Below are positions 36,485 to 51,875 of a DNA stretch of 64,000 nt, piece by piece. This DNA comes from Symsagittifera roscoffensis. Taxonomy: Eukaryota; Xenacoelomorpha; Acoela; Convolutidae. Positions within the stretch are counted from its first letter, which is position 1. Each line of letters starts with the position of its first letter. A program made the position numbers and the translations under genes. Under the pieces are notes generated by a model. It saw nothing but the letters and a program-made list of their open reading frames with translations, was not told the origin of the DNA and made no database searches. The DNA lies in NCBI RefSeq assembly GCF_963678635.1, contig NC_087063.1, positions 23,444,701 through 23,508,700 of the forward strand, written 5' to 3'.

Positions 36485-36752
36485 GAAATTAAGCCGACAA
36501 AAAGAGCAGACAACTGATCGGACTATAATTTTTAGGACACTAAATACTTTATGTTTTTGAAAAATCAAGTGCTGAACGGATTCGATCCTAGGTGTCAATT
36601 AGTTTTTGTAATCAGTAGTTGAATTTGAATTTTTAAGAAATTGAGCATGTTTGCTGCAGAATTGAAAAATATTCAGTGATTTTTTAAACCAGATGTTAAC
36701 GCAAAAAAGTCTATATTCCGATTTGATAACGCTTGCTAATTGCAAGCGTAAA
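36485..36752. mobile_element. Hairpin-ended family D copy (about 265 bp)
   Basis: Left part GAAATTAAGCCGACAAAAAG; right part GTCTATATTCCGATTTGATA followed by the hairpin ACGCTTGCTAATTGCAAGCGT (36729-36749) and AAAA. Related right ends are at 57190-57236 and 36375-36415, and a left plus decayed right end at 61823-62060. It is non-coding. Confidence 0.65.
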
Positions 36753-37379
36753 AACTATTGAAACGTTTATCGAAATAACACCAGGCATGCTCAGTTGGCT
36801 TTGAACATACGCTTTGAACAGTAGGCTTCGAGTAGTTGCCTTTGAACAGACGCCGAGTCCAATTCTGAGACGAAATCTTTATATTCAAATGATTGCCATG
36901 TACGCAAAAGCAATCAATAGACATTAATTAGGACCAGCTATTTGCATATCCAAAATAGTTCCCCTTAGACGCCAGGAAAAAGTGGCTTCGTTATTTAAAA
37001 AAGCTAGTCTTGCAGTCAGCCTGAAGAAAAATGTTCAACTTCAATATAAAAAAAAGTAGAGTTGATTTTTTTGAACACCAATTTGGACAGCCGACATTAT
37101 GTATTATTTTCAATTGATACCAAATTTTTGATCAAACGTTTTTGGAATGAAAAAAAAAATCAAGAACGAAAACAATTTATTTTGAAGGCACATAATTAAC
37201 TAATAAATCATAACTAGGCAATTCAAAGTCCAAATTAATACAATCAATTCTCAAACATCGTTTAAATTATGGCAACTGATCCCCTGAAAGCAACAAGAAG
37301 TTATTCAAGAAACATAAGACTACGCAATACATCAGAGCAACTTATGCTGATATGACATAATATTGCGTCATAGCTGCGC

Positions 37380-41323
<3,944 letters not shown>

Positions 41324-42029
41324 TTTTACTAAGCAAACTCAAATCAATCTGAAAAGGACCGTAACTCTTAATAGTTTTATACTCAATTCCGATCTGAAAC
41401 TCGGCAATAAGAACCAAAGATTTCCAAACTTTTAAAAAATAATCTTTCAATTACAACATTGTTGCAAAAAAGGATAACAAAAGAAAAGTACTTGGCTGCT
41501 GCAAGAATAAATCAAAAAAGATTAGAATCGAATACTTTCTTAGTTTTTAGTGGTTTTCCTAGATGACTGACTATGTGCTGAACGAACAGGAATTGCCAGT
41601 TACTATTTAAGAAGCACAGAAAGTTCCGACCACAATCAAAAAACATAAAACATTTTTTTTTTAAATTGAGTCATTTTTACTCGCGACTTGATGAGAAGAA
41701 CAAGGCAAAAGCTCTAATACATTTTTTGTCAAAAAATGATTAACTAAACAAAAATAAATAGAACGAATTCAATATATTAGCAATTTTTTAGAAAACTTTT
41801 TACTGCCGAGAAAAAGCTGTACGGAGCTCCAAAAACTAGTTTAAATGAAAGCTTATTTTCCTATTATAGAAAATAACCGCTCGCTTTATTCGCTCAAAAA
41901 TGGACACGAAACCCAAAACACCCCCAGCGTTTATCTCGACACTGCAAAAAATTTCAATTTTTAAAAAACTGTTCAAGTCACGACTGAAAGAGATTTAATA
42001 TGAATATCACTCGAGTTTCTTCAATAATT

Positions 42030-42290
42030 ACTAGGGGCCCAGCTGAAAGCTGGAGAGACCTGTTTGATTATTTTAATATTGATTATTTTAAAATTGTTTT
42101 AAAATTTCAGGTTTCTCAAGTCGATAGCGCCCTTCCTACGCAAAAAAAAGTGAAAGAGAAGCTTATGCATTCATTGGTAACGCTTTGGTAAAAAGTTTTC
42201 ATGAGGGAACTTTTCAAGTCCATAGGTGTTTCCCTAGACAATAGGGGCCCAGCTGGAAGCTGGAGAGACCTGTTTGGTTATTTCAGAAAA
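42030..42290. repeat. Pair of GGGGCCCAGCTGAAAGCTGG repeats
   Basis: AGGGGCCCAGCTGAAAGCTGG at about 42033 and AGGGGCCCAGCTGGAAGCTG at about 42243, each followed by AGAGACCTGTTTG. A weaker relative lies at about 283-320. No gene is seen in 41324-42638 apart from these repeats. Confidence 0.75.
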
Positions 42291-42638
42291 AAAACGTTAT
42301 ACAAATTTTTGATGAAATCGAATTAGCTAGCGCTTTTTGTTTTATTGAAAAAACGAGTTTGAAAAAATGTGGGTGGGGGGTGTAAGGTTAGCGAAATCGC
42401 AGATTGATTTCGGATGAGTTTTGTAAACTAATGTAGCAAGGTAATTGTGTGCATCACTCTGCCAGAATTGTTATACAATTCTGCCCAGGGAGCGGGACGA
42501 GGACCCGGATGCACTTTGCTCCCCAGCCTTCTCACAAATGCAACACTCAAAGTTTTCAAATTGTTCTAATACACCTTTGAGGACTAGAATTGAAGTATAT
42601 AAATGATTAAAGTGAGAGGTACAGATTTTTAATGATAC

Positions 42639-42865
42639 CTCTGAATTGATCTATGAGCGTATCAGGTGACATTTTCAATACATCATTGCTTCCACACAAG
42701 ATGACAATGGTGTCGTACTGATCGATTGGCGCATGTTTTAAGTGATTTATGACCTCCAACAAACGGCAGCCACTCAGTCCATTGAAACAAAAATTGGGAA
42801 TGTAATGCTGATTACGTTCCAAGCGAACAACATGGGACGACCCAATTAGTGTATTCATGAAAGAA
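42639..42865 (-). pseudogene. SGNH/GDSL-hydrolase-like fragment
   Basis: About 75 codons reading GSSHVVRLERNQ, GLSGCRLLEVINHLK and YDTIVILCGSNDVLKMSP. The GSSH block, the GLSG block and GSND resemble blocks I and III of SGNH hydrolases. Such domains often occur in metazoan retroelements and in small domesticated families. Possible splice signals bound it (CTTTTTAG before, GAG|GTATCA after), so it could be an exon, but the C-terminal catalytic DxxH block is not seen nearby. I read it as a fragment. Confidence 0.45.
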
Positions 42866-42959
42866 CTAAAAAGCGATATGTGATATTAAACATATTGAAC
42901 TGTTGCAAAAAAGAGTAAAAGGAATTTCTGACAAAATGAAGTTCGTTACAAGTTAAAGT

Positions 42960-43280
42960 ATTTTATGGGCAGGGGAATTTCCTACAATTTGCTCTATCGA
43001 TTAAACCCTTAATCCCAAATCTGGACGGGTAGTTTTTGAGGAAATCGGAAAGATTTCAAAAAAGGCCAAAAAAGTCAAAAAAGTGACTTTTCCTAAGTCT
43101 ATAGCTCTTCCCCTAAGCAAATTAGGGACCAGCCGCTTGTGCATGGGAGTTTCCTACAACCTGGTCTATAAATTAAACCCTTAATCCCAAATCTGGACGG
43201 GTAGTTTTTGAGGAAATCGAAAATTTCCGAAAAAATGGGCAAAAAGTGAAAAAAGTACCGAGTTGTGAAGCTTTTCTAAG
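42960..43280. repeat. Two-unit tandem repeat, about 175 bp
   Basis: TTAAACCCTTAATCCCAAAT and CTGGACGGGTAGTTTTTGAG occur in both halves (about 43003 and 43172), each preceded by GGGAATTTCC/GGGAGTTTCC. Confidence 0.85.
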
Positions 43281-43422
43281 ACCGTAGGGGGTAGGGTAGG
43301 GTAAAAATTGCCCTAAATTTTATGCAGGCAGGTAGGTGAAACGCTACTGAATCCATTGGTACCACTTTTATGAGAATCTGACGCGTAGTTTTTTGGGAAA
43401 GCGAATTTTTCGAAAAAGCGTC

Positions 43423-43448
43423 TCAAAAAAAAAAAAAAAAAAAAAAAA
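43423..43448. repeat. Poly(A) tract
   Basis: An uninterrupted A run of about 23-26 nt, possibly the tail of a retroposed sequence. No matching retrogene body was recognised upstream. Confidence 0.8.
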
Positions 43449-43549
43449 ACCAGATCTCATCTGGAAAAAAAAAACGTTTTCAAAATACCTGTTTAATAAA
43501 TCAAACAGGAATTTGTGGACCCTAAATTTGCGGAAAAAAAGGAATAGGC

Positions 43550-44345
43550 GATTGGTGTGCAAGTAGCACAGAAACTTCCGACAACATTAACATTTGTTTT
43601 CAAAAAAAGAATAATTAACAAAAATAAATAGAACAAATCCAAAATTTGCAAATTTTTTTAGAAAACTTTTTTGCAGAGAAAGCGCTGTCCGGAGCTTCGA
43701 AAATCAATTTGAATGAAAACGTATTTTCCTATTATAGAAAATACTTGCTCGCTTTTATCGCTCAAAATTAGACAAAACCGAAAAAAACTGGCGGTTTTTC
43801 TCGACACAGCAAAAAGTTTCCATTTAAAAAAAATTGTTCGAGTCACGACTGAAACGGATTTAATATGTATATCACTCGAATTTCTTCGATGACTATTTGC
43901 GGTACCGAAAATTACGTGAAAAACAAGAGTAGGCGGCTGCTGTGCAAGTAGCACAGAAAATTCCGACCACATTAACAAAAATTGAGAATATAGTTTTTTT
44001 TTAAATCAAATGGGTCGTATTTTTTGCATTGCGTAAAAAAAACCTTTTTGAGCTTATTACAGAACGATAGTAGCCTAAAAACAGCCGAAAATAGCTCGAA
44101 ATCAAACAACGTTGAAACGACAAATCGTTTTTTGTTCAACACTGCAAAATTTTTCTCAATTTTTTTTTAAGTCGATCGAATCACGACCGAAAAAATTTAA
44201 ACCTATAGTCTCACTCGACCCATTCCCATGATTATTTGTGCCATCTAAATTTGCGGGTAGAAAAGTAAGAGAAAACAAGAGCAGGCAGTCACTGTGAAAG
44301 TAGCACAGAAAGTTCCGACCATATAAATTAAAAAAAAATATATAT
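43550..44345. repeat. Tandem array, unit about 350-380 bp
   Basis: Three occurrences of GTGCAAGTAGCACAGAAA and TTCCGAC with following A/T-rich sequence (43556, 43938, 44290), plus a related stretch at 41590-42000 and fragments at 6930-7560 and 21400-21900. Shared blocks include AGTCACGACTGAAA and TATATCACTCGA. It is non-coding. Confidence 0.75.
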
Positions 44346-44451
44346 TTTTTTTAAACTGCGTTAATTTTACGTAACGCGATGAGAAGAACCAAAACGAAAG
44401 CTTATACTTATATTCATCTTAATGTTCCACCAAAAAATTGATATTAAAATC

Positions 44452-44850
44452 AAAGCCAACAGACAGTTGGAAATGAGTCAATGAACCAAAAAAAATAATG
44501 ACTTAATTTATGAAAAATTCAACTTTCAACAAAAAAAAAGAGTTCGTAAATTAGACGAGATCGAGTCCAAAAAAAGAGTTCGAAAAAATGATTTTCGTAA
44601 AAAGTCATATTCGTCTAAACTAGAAGTCGATCAGGTTTTTCGTGACCTTTACAATTTTGCTGTTCGATAGTGGAGTTTGCCTCCGTTTAACAAAGTTAAC
44701 GAATTGAACTAAAAAACAAATCAAAAGTCGAATTGCGAAAAAGTAAACTTGCGCTTGAAAAATGTTTTAAGTTTTCCTGAAAAAAAACGAAAAAATCATC
44801 GCAACCTAAATAAGAATCTGAACTACGTTCATCGACACTTAACAATTACT
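44452..44850. repeat. Dispersed repeat family B copy
   Basis: AGCCAACAGACAGTTGGAAA, AATTTTGCTGTTCGATAGTG, GTTCATCGACACTTAAC. It contains a small internal duplication of AAAAAAGAGTTCG. Confidence 0.8.
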
Positions 44851-45116
44851 CACACAAATTTTTTCGATTTTTGAAAAACTATTGCCAAGGATGGTTTGAA
44901 TGAAGCTTCAACAACTAAGTTTTCATGACTATAAAAACACCAAAAATAACCCGAAATTATACTTATGACCTTTAGTCATTGGTTCGAGCAACTTTGTGCG
45001 GGTGATTTACCACATACATTTGATCTGAGTTCCATATGGAATTATCACTCAAATCTCATTAATTCACTCCTTATTAATCAACCGTTTGTCGCTGTCGCTG
45101 CGATAACCTTGGGAGG

Positions 45117-45365
45117 TTATGGGCCCAGATGCCCAATCACCCGTGAGAAGCCAGGAGTCAAAATTGACTGTTTGTTCAAACGAATAAGAAAAAAACGGAG
45201 ATTTGCAGTGAGTTGTGACAGTGAAAAAACACAACTTGAAATATACAACTGATCAGATAGAGAACTGCGAGAATAAAAGCATGCCAAAACTTCCTGGAGA
45301 TAGACGATTGATCAGATAGAGAAGTGCAAATAAAGAAGCAGGGCAACACAACTAGTAGAGACAGG
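45117..45365 (+). repeat. Probable part of copia 5-prime LTR
   Basis: Matches 48404-48653 and 51367-51615 over about 250 bp (shared CCCAGATGCCCAATCAC and TTGACTGTTTGTTCAAACG). The downstream limit of the LTR is not visible, because the 3-prime copies lose similarity after AGTAGAGACAG. The 45366-45900 region holds a TATATATATAA run but no frame I recognise. Confidence 0.6.
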
Positions 45366-46014
45366 CAATCCTGACGACAGAAGCAGGGAAACACACCAAG
45401 AAGAGAAGACGGTCAAAAGCTAGAGGAAGGGGCGCTGCGTGAGCACAGCAGCGAAAGAGACCACTCTGAGTGAGAACAGCAAAGGAAGAAGCACCACACG
45501 TAGATTGATAGTGAAAGAAAACTGAAACAAACTGATAAAGTACTTGTTTTATTTGTAAAAGTTGCTGATTTATATTCAATTTTTGCGGAAGGATAAATTC
45601 GTTCGTACGCCGTTGCTCGAATCTGACACATGATCAATCCAGAAAAAAAACATTGCCATAAGAAAAAAAACTAATACCCCTGACACTGATAGAATAAAAA
45701 GACGAAACTCTATTTTGCTATTATATATATAACCTAGTATGAAATCTGACGAGGGACCTTAGCTTTGCTAATTTGCTGATGTGTTAGTCGGTACGCAGAC
45801 CGTTAGGTTCCGAATCAGATTTAGGCAACCAAATATACTTGCATAGTTATATAAGCGGGCGATATTGATGTTTATAATATATGATTTTGATGTCAGAGAA
45901 AACGGGGTCATTGAACTTTACCTAGGGCAATACTTAGCTTTTTGAATTTTGGACAGGAGCTTAACCTTTGTGTAAGAATTAAGTCAAAAATAGAAACTTG
46001 GATTAGGAAAGAGA

Positions 46015-46985
46015 TGTCGAAAACTGGTAGGGTAGTTTTTTCGGGAAAAGATGAAGATTTTTCGTACTGTGAAGAGCAATTCGAGGCACGAACTTTTCAC
46101 TTGAAATTTAACAAGATTTTAGATGAGACAGTTGATTATGGAAACTTTATGCCAAGTTTGAGACCGAATGCAAGCAGTGATCAAAAACAAGCTGCAATAG
46201 ATAAAGGAAGAGATTTTTGAGGAAAAACAGTTGCATATCTGGTACGAACTTGTGCAGGCTCTAGATAAAAAATCGGTTTTGTTTTTAAGACCTTACAAAG
46301 GCAATGGTAGCAAAGCTTGGGATGTTTTAAGGAAAAAGTTTAAGAGTTTTGAAAGAACCAGGCTGCAAAAACTAATCTCCAAACTTACAACTTTGAAAAA
46401 GAATAGCACTGAAACAGTGATAGATTATTTGACTAGAGCAGAGGAGATTCAGTATAACTTAGAACAAGTGAACGAAGGAGTGAGTGAAAAAAAATAATAA
46501 TTTCAATTATTTTGAAAGGGCTTCCAAAACAATTTGAAACTTTTTCTACAATAGTCAAAATTAGTAGAGATGAGAAAAGTTCAGATGAGTTGAAAAGAGA
46601 TTTAGTGAATTTTGATAGCAAGAGACAAGTCATTGAAAAAGAGCATGCTTTTAATAGCGAGAATAGAGCTTGTTTCAAATGTCATAAAAGAGGACATGTT
46701 TCGAAACAGTGCAGAGAAAACTCAGGCAGCAGACGAGATAGTGAGGACAAAGCTCAGAAAATTCAGTGCTATGAGTGCAAGGAGTTTGGACATATTGCAA
46801 AATACTGCCAAGCAAAGAAAAAATTCATTAGTAAGACTAAACGAGAACAGCAGAACCTAGCAGCTGAAACAGAGGCTCATTTTAGTTTTCTGAGTGGAGT
46901 GTCTCCGAGCGAGGACTTAGTTGTAGACTCTGGAGCCACCAGTAATTTGATTAGGGATCGAGAGATGTTTGTTAGTTTAGATTAG
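46015..46985 (+). pseudogene. Copia gag with two CCHC knuckles and start of protease (broken)
   Basis: The frame begins near an ATG at 46014, is interrupted around 46218 and 46495, and continues from 46512. It carries two zinc knuckles, CFKCHKRGHVSKQC and CYECKEFGHIAKYC, then the aspartic-protease active site VVDSGATSNLI (Asp-Ser-Gly), and is cut by a TAG at about 46983. In copia elements these parts package RNA and mature the polyprotein. The stops mean this copy does not encode a working product. Confidence 0.85.
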
Positions 46986-47021
46986 TCAAAAATTTTAGGG
47001 AAAGGTGAAGTTAGATTCAGA

Positions 47022-47930
47022 GTGAAATATGAGAAAGGCGAGTTCAAGATGATTGAGCTGAAGGATACTTTGTACGTTCCTGAAAACTCAAGAAAGTTGC
47101 TGAGTGTATCAAAAATGAATAAAGCAGGAGCAGAAGTTAATTTTGGTGCGAACTCGTTTGTTCGTCAGAGAAATGGTTCAGTTTACCCATTAAGAGAGGA
47201 AAGTGGTCTCTTTTTATGAGACATTTTCGTAGGAAAAGACTAGTGTTATGTAGTTAGCACATTGAAACAGTGGCATTGCAGGATGGGTCATAATAAATAC
47301 CAAAATATAAGTCATTTGGAGCAACATGTTAAAGGCATGAAGTTGAGTGATTTTAAAATTGAGAATTGTGAAAATTGTGAGTTGAAGTAAGCAAAAAAGA
47401 AGCCAGTCCCGAAAGATTGTTACACCAGGGCAACCAAGACACTAGATACTGTTCACACAGATATTTTAGGTCCTATCGACCCGAGAGCAGAAGATGGACA
47501 TAGATATGCTATAGGTTTTAAGGACAGTTTTTCTAGATATCTAAAAATTTATTTCATGAAGACGAGAGATTTGAGATGAGCAACAGAAAACTTGGAGAGG
47601 TTCATAGCAGACATAGGAGTCCCTCACACTTTAGTTTCAGATGGCACAGGAGAATACATTGGTCAGGATTTTAGGCAAGTTTGTAGGAAACAGGAAATAA
47701 GACAGGAAACATCGGCTCCTCATACCCCTCAAGATAACGGAAAGATAGAAATGGTGTGGGGAACAATTACTCCAATGGCTCGCTGCATGATTTTTGATGC
47801 CAATTTATTGAAAACTTATTGGCTTTATGCTCTTAATATGGCTACCAATCTCAAAAACACGTGCTTTCATTCTGCTATAGGCAAAACACCCGACGATTGT
47901 ATGTATGGAGAAAAACCCTTAATTTCGTAA
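47022..47930 (+). pseudogene. Copia protease remainder and integrase remnants (broken)
   Basis: After the protease stop the frame resumes with LYVPENSRKLLSVSKMNKAG, a typical copia protease/integrase linker. An integrase zinc-binding remnant follows around 47270-47400 (stop near 47387), then integrase core remnants (DTVHTDILGP; FIADIGVPHTLVSDGTGEY) and SAPHTPQDNGKIEMVWGTI, which includes the family's third acidic residue region. Several in-frame stops show decay. Confidence 0.8.
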
Positions 47931-48063
47931 AAACTTTTGGATGTGTAGCGTATAGCTCTGTGGAAAAATATTTTCGCAAAAAAATAGACAACACTTCTAA
48001 GAGGGGAATTTTCTTGGAGACATCGGAAAATAGTTAAGCTTATCTGATAGGAATTGAGAATGA

Positions 48064-48432
48064 ATGAAAACGCAAAGTGCAAAAGTTCTCGAAAACATAC
48101 CAAAAAATGCTAAGGAAGCTTTAGCAGACCCTGACTGGCAAGAAGCAATGAAAAAAAAGTTTGATATATTAGAGAAAAACAAAGTTTGGGAACTAGTTAG
48201 AAATAGAGGAGAGGAGCCTATAGGCAGCAGATGGCATTTTGCTTTGAAGTACGGACCTAATGGTGAAGTTTCTAGGTTTAAGGCTAGGTTTGTTGCTAAA
48301 GGTTTTAGCCAAGTTGAGGGAGGGGATTTTCACGAAACGTATTCGCCTACAACCAAGATGTCGACCATAAGAATGATCCTGAGTTTAGCAGTTCAAAATA
48401 GGTTATGGTCCCAGATGCCCAATCACGCGTGA
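48064..48432 (+). pseudogene. Copia reverse transcriptase N-terminal fragment
   Basis: 122 codons with the copia RT N-terminal motifs: WQEAMKKKFDILEKNKVWEL, GSRWHFALKYGPNGEVSRFK, ARFVAKGFSQVEGGDFHETY and SPTTKMSTIRMILSLA. The catalytic YVDD region is absent because the frame runs into the LTR-like repeat at GGTTATGG. It is duplicated at 51027-51395. Confidence 0.88.
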
Positions 48433-48747
48433 GAAGTCAGGAGTCAAAATTGACTGTTTGTTCAAACGAATAAGAAAAAAAAATGAGAATTGCAGTGGAG
48501 TTGTGACAGTGAAAAAACACAACTTGAAATATACAACTGATCAGATAGAGAACTGAGAGATTAGAAGCAGGTCAAAACTACTTGGAAATAGACGATTCAT
48601 TAGAATAAGAAGTGCAAAGATAGAAGCAGGGCAACGCAACTAGTAGAGACAGCCTAAGAAATTCAGTATGTGAATAAAAAGACTCTTTACCCAACGGCGT
48701 TTAAACTTTACAATCTGAGGGCACCTTTACCTCCCCTTTCCTCCCAG

Positions 48748-48913
48748 GGCTCTTTTCAACTCCCCCACCTTTCAAAAAATCGAGTTTTATGTTTGAAGAA
48801 CAAATCTGCTCAGAGTTGTCGATTTCTTCACCAAGCCAAATTTAATTGCATTATGGCAACGTTAAATAAGCTTTTCAAAATTGATTTAAAAAAGGGGAAA
48901 GTGGAAAAGAGCC
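48748..48913. mobile_element. hAT-type MITE, inverted repeats GGCTCTTTTC/GAAAAGAGCC
   Basis: About 166 bp bounded by GGCTCTTTTC and GAAAAGAGCC, flanked by CCTCCCAG and CCTCCCAC, an 8-bp target duplication with one mismatch. The interior is related to the 53927 element. Part of the 108-codon open frame at 48670-48996 lies on it, so that frame is not a gene. Confidence 0.8.
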
Positions 48914-49996
48914 CCTCCCACCCACAGACACACACACGCAATCAAAAACACACACTTGAAAAATCCAAAATCCTGATGAAACTATATTTCATGTAGTCGG
49001 ATCCGATCGGAATGAAACTTGGCGCGTGTCCATACAACACTTAGCATGAGCATCAATTGTAAGGGTTTTATCAATCCAATGATTTTTTTTGCAAAACTAT
49101 GCACGAAAAACCATTGCTTGAAAATCGACAGACGTTGATGGAACAAGACTTCATCCAACATAGAACACGTGTTGATAGACATTAGTATTGGTAATAGTGC
49201 TGATTTAAATTAACCGGATTGAAATTCTAATCGCGTTTTTCTCAACTTGGGTTAGAGAACAACATTTGTTAATAACTCCAAGAGAATTAATATAGTGCAA
49301 TTTTTTCAGAAATTCTCCACCGAAATTTTCCCCAAAATGGGTTATTTTGGCTTTTTTAATTAATCGAAAATTACGCTGAAACTACCGGGTTAATTGATGA
49401 GAAAGTTATGTCAAAAGAAGCCTCTTAAACAGACGTGCAAAATTTTAGAAAAAAGTAAAAATTCCATATTTGCTTAAGCATTTGAAATTTGTTTTTAACT
49501 AAAGATTTTGATTTATAAATATAAAAATGACCTTTTTTGGCTATCAACCAAAAATAAACTTTCGTATACAGATTTATGGAACATTTATCTTTAGAACTTT
49601 GTTCAGCGGGAGATTAACTAAAGAAAAACTAAAATGACCATTTGAAAAAATAAATTGCATCATAATGCAATTTGAACCAATTTTCAAAAATCTAAAATGA
49701 CCCGAATTTCAAAAAACAAATTGCATCATAATAATTCTGAGCCACTTTTATTCTCTTCATTTTTGTCTAATCGTAACCCAATTTGGGAAAAAAAATAATT
49801 TGTAATTTCAAATTTTGTCCGCATAATTTAAATCAGCACTGTACACCCGAAAAAATTAATGGCCGCTGTAAATGAGCTAAATTGCTTTCAGCAAATTTAA
49901 ATTATTAGATATCACGTGCTTTTCATACTTTCGCACGCCAAAATATCAAAATCACAACTTCAACAAAGCTCATTTAACACTTCTAAAAACTTGAAA

Positions 49997-50655
49997 ATGG
50001 GATTCCGAAAGTCCACAAAGAATTTAAACGCAGACGGGGAACCAATAAAAATAATCGAGCCACAGTCGGATCACACATTTAAACTGAATTCCAACGCACT
50101 GAAAGACATTTTGCTATCAGATGAGCTGAAACATAAGAAAGTGGTGGTCATCTCAATTACAGGAGCATTCAGAACCGGAAAATCGTTTCTGTTGAACTTC
50201 TTACTGGCGTTTCTAAAGAAAACTAATTCGAGGAGCGCGACCCAATCTTCCAAATTTTCATTGGTATATAAGATCAGATCTTATTTTGGCCGTTCAGTTT
50301 TAGAAAATCAGGAGGAAAGCAAGCTCAAGATTTTTCGATTCCACCGAGAAAATTTTTTAGATCGTATCTTTTCTGAAAATTGAACTTCCGGAATTTTTCC
50401 AGAAGTGTGTTGATTTTTGCTGATGCGCGATTTCCAAAAAGACATTTCGATGCGAACAAATCACTATTTGTTAACAAAATCTATGGTACTCCTCAAACAA
50501 AACCTTTGCCTGACAATAATCAGAACTGGGAGATTGGAAAATATGGTGCAGTAGACGACGCTCGTCCACCATTGCCCCGGAGGGGGAGTTCCAGTTCGAC
50601 TCAGACTGGTTGGATGCCCTGAGGACCCAAATGGAGAAGGGACAGGGATTCGAGT
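49997..50655 (+). pseudogene. Truncated tandem copy of the atlastin 5-prime exons
   Basis: Nearly identical to 52956-53614. It carries the ATG, the P-loop GAFRTGKS and the start of the block EGEFQFDSDWLDALRT, but stops abruptly after GQGFEW at about 50657, where the sequence switches to copia integrase codons. One visible substitution changes Ala to Val after FLLNFLL. Without the DTQG, G4 and membrane parts it cannot make atlastin, unless transcripts read through into the second copy. The same unresolved frame change is present here, so that feature predates the duplication. Confidence 0.85.
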
Positions 50656-51615
50656 GGAAATAAGACAGGAAACATCGGCTCCTTATACCCCTCAAGATAA
50701 CGGAAAGATAGAAATGGTGTGGGGAACAATTACTCCAATGGCTCGCTGCATGATTTTTGATGCCAATTTATTGAAAACTTATTGGCTTTATGCTCTTAAT
50801 ATGGCTACCAATCTCAAAAACACGTGCTTTCATTCTGCTATAGGCAAAACACCCGACGATTGTATGTATGGAGAAAAACCCTTAATTTCGTAAAAACTTT
50901 TGGATGTGTAGCGTATAGCTCTGTGGAAAAATATTTTCGCAAAAAATTAGACAACACTTCTAAAAGGGGAATTTTCTTGGAGACATCGGAAAATAGTTAA
51001 GCTTATCTGATAGGAATTGAGAATGAATGAAAACGCAAAGTGCAAAAGTTCTCGAAAACATACCAAAAAATGCTAAGGAAGCTTTAGCAGACCCTGACTG
51101 GCAAGAAGCAATGAAAAAAAAGTTTGATATATTAGAAAAAAACAAAGTTTGGGAACTAGTTAGAAATAGAGGAGAGGAGCCTATAGGCAGCAGATGGCAT
51201 TTTGCTTTGAAGTACGGACCTAATGGTGAAGTTTCTAGGTTTAAGGCTAGGTTTGTTGCTAAAGGTTTTAGCCAAGTTGAGGGAAGGGATTTTCACGAAA
51301 CGTATTCGCCTACAACCAAGATGTCGACCATAAGAATGATCCTGAGTTTAGCAGTTCAAAATAGGTTATGGTCCCAGATGCCCAATCACGCGTGAGAAAT
51401 CAGGAGTCAAAATTGACTGTTTGTTCAAACGAATAAGAAAAAAACTGAGAATTGCAGTGGAGTTGTGACAGTGAAAAAACACAACTTGAAATATACAACT
51501 GATCAGATAGAGAACTGAGAGATTAGAAGCAGGTCAAAACTACTTGGAAATAGACGATTCATTAGAATAAGAAGTGCAAAGATAGAAGCAGGGCAACGCA
51601 ACTAGTAGAGTCAGC
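50656..51615 (+). mobile_element. Second copy of copia integrase/RT/LTR fragment (in duplication unit 2)
   Basis: Integrase tail (50654-50893 frame), RT fragment (51027-51395) and LTR-like segment (51367-51615), nearly identical to 47693-48653. It is not a separate insertion but part of the tandem duplication. It lies between the two atlastin 5-prime copies and so is the immediate upstream neighbour of the intact locus. Confidence 0.92.
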
Positions 51616-51709
51616 CTAAGAAATTCAGTATGTGAATAAAAAGACTCTTTACCCAACGGCGTTTAAACTTTACAATCTGAGGGCACCTTTACCTCCCCTT
51701 TCCTCCCAG

Positions 51710-51875
51710 GGCTCTTTTCAACTCCCCCACCTTTCAAAAAATCGAGTTTTATGTTTGAAGAACAAATCTGCTCAGAGTTGTCGATTTCTTCACCAAGCCA
51801 AATTTAATTGCATTATGGCAACGTTATATAAGCTTTTCAAAATTGATTTAAAAAAGGGGAAAGTGGAAAAGAGCC
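51710..51875. mobile_element. Copy of the hAT-type MITE in duplication unit 2
   Basis: The unit-2 counterpart of the 48748 element, with the same ends and flanks. It arose by the segmental duplication, not by transposition. Confidence 0.8.

Larger units (their letters stand above)
45117..48653 (+). mobile_element. Decayed, internally deleted Ty1/copia LTR retrotransposon
   Basis: A segment at 45117-45365 recurs at 48404-48653 in the same orientation and is best read as parts of the 5-prime and 3-prime LTRs. Between them lie gag, protease, integrase and RT remnants in the Ty1/copia order. The frame is broken by stops, for example near 46983, 47217 and 47387. The RT stops after about 120 residues and runs straight into the LTR-like repeat, so the rest of RT and RNase H is missing. 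No clear primer-binding site or TG...CA ends were found. The element cannot be autonomous. Confidence 0.85.
47693..50655 (+). repeat. Tandem segmental duplication, unit 1 (about 2.96 kb)
   Basis: Unit 1 of a direct tandem duplication. It starts inside the copia integrase and ends inside an early atlastin exon, including the copia RT fragment, the LTR-like segment, a small hAT-type MITE and the atlastin upstream region. The offset to unit 2 falls from 2963 to 2959 because of small indels, such as a 4-bp difference near 49537. Only scattered substitutions separate the units, so the event is recent. Confidence 0.95.

Noticed and set aside
48670-48996. 108-codon frame, duplicated at 51632-51958
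   Set aside because: It spans a MITE and flanking non-coding sequence; the duplicate exists only because of the segmental duplication.
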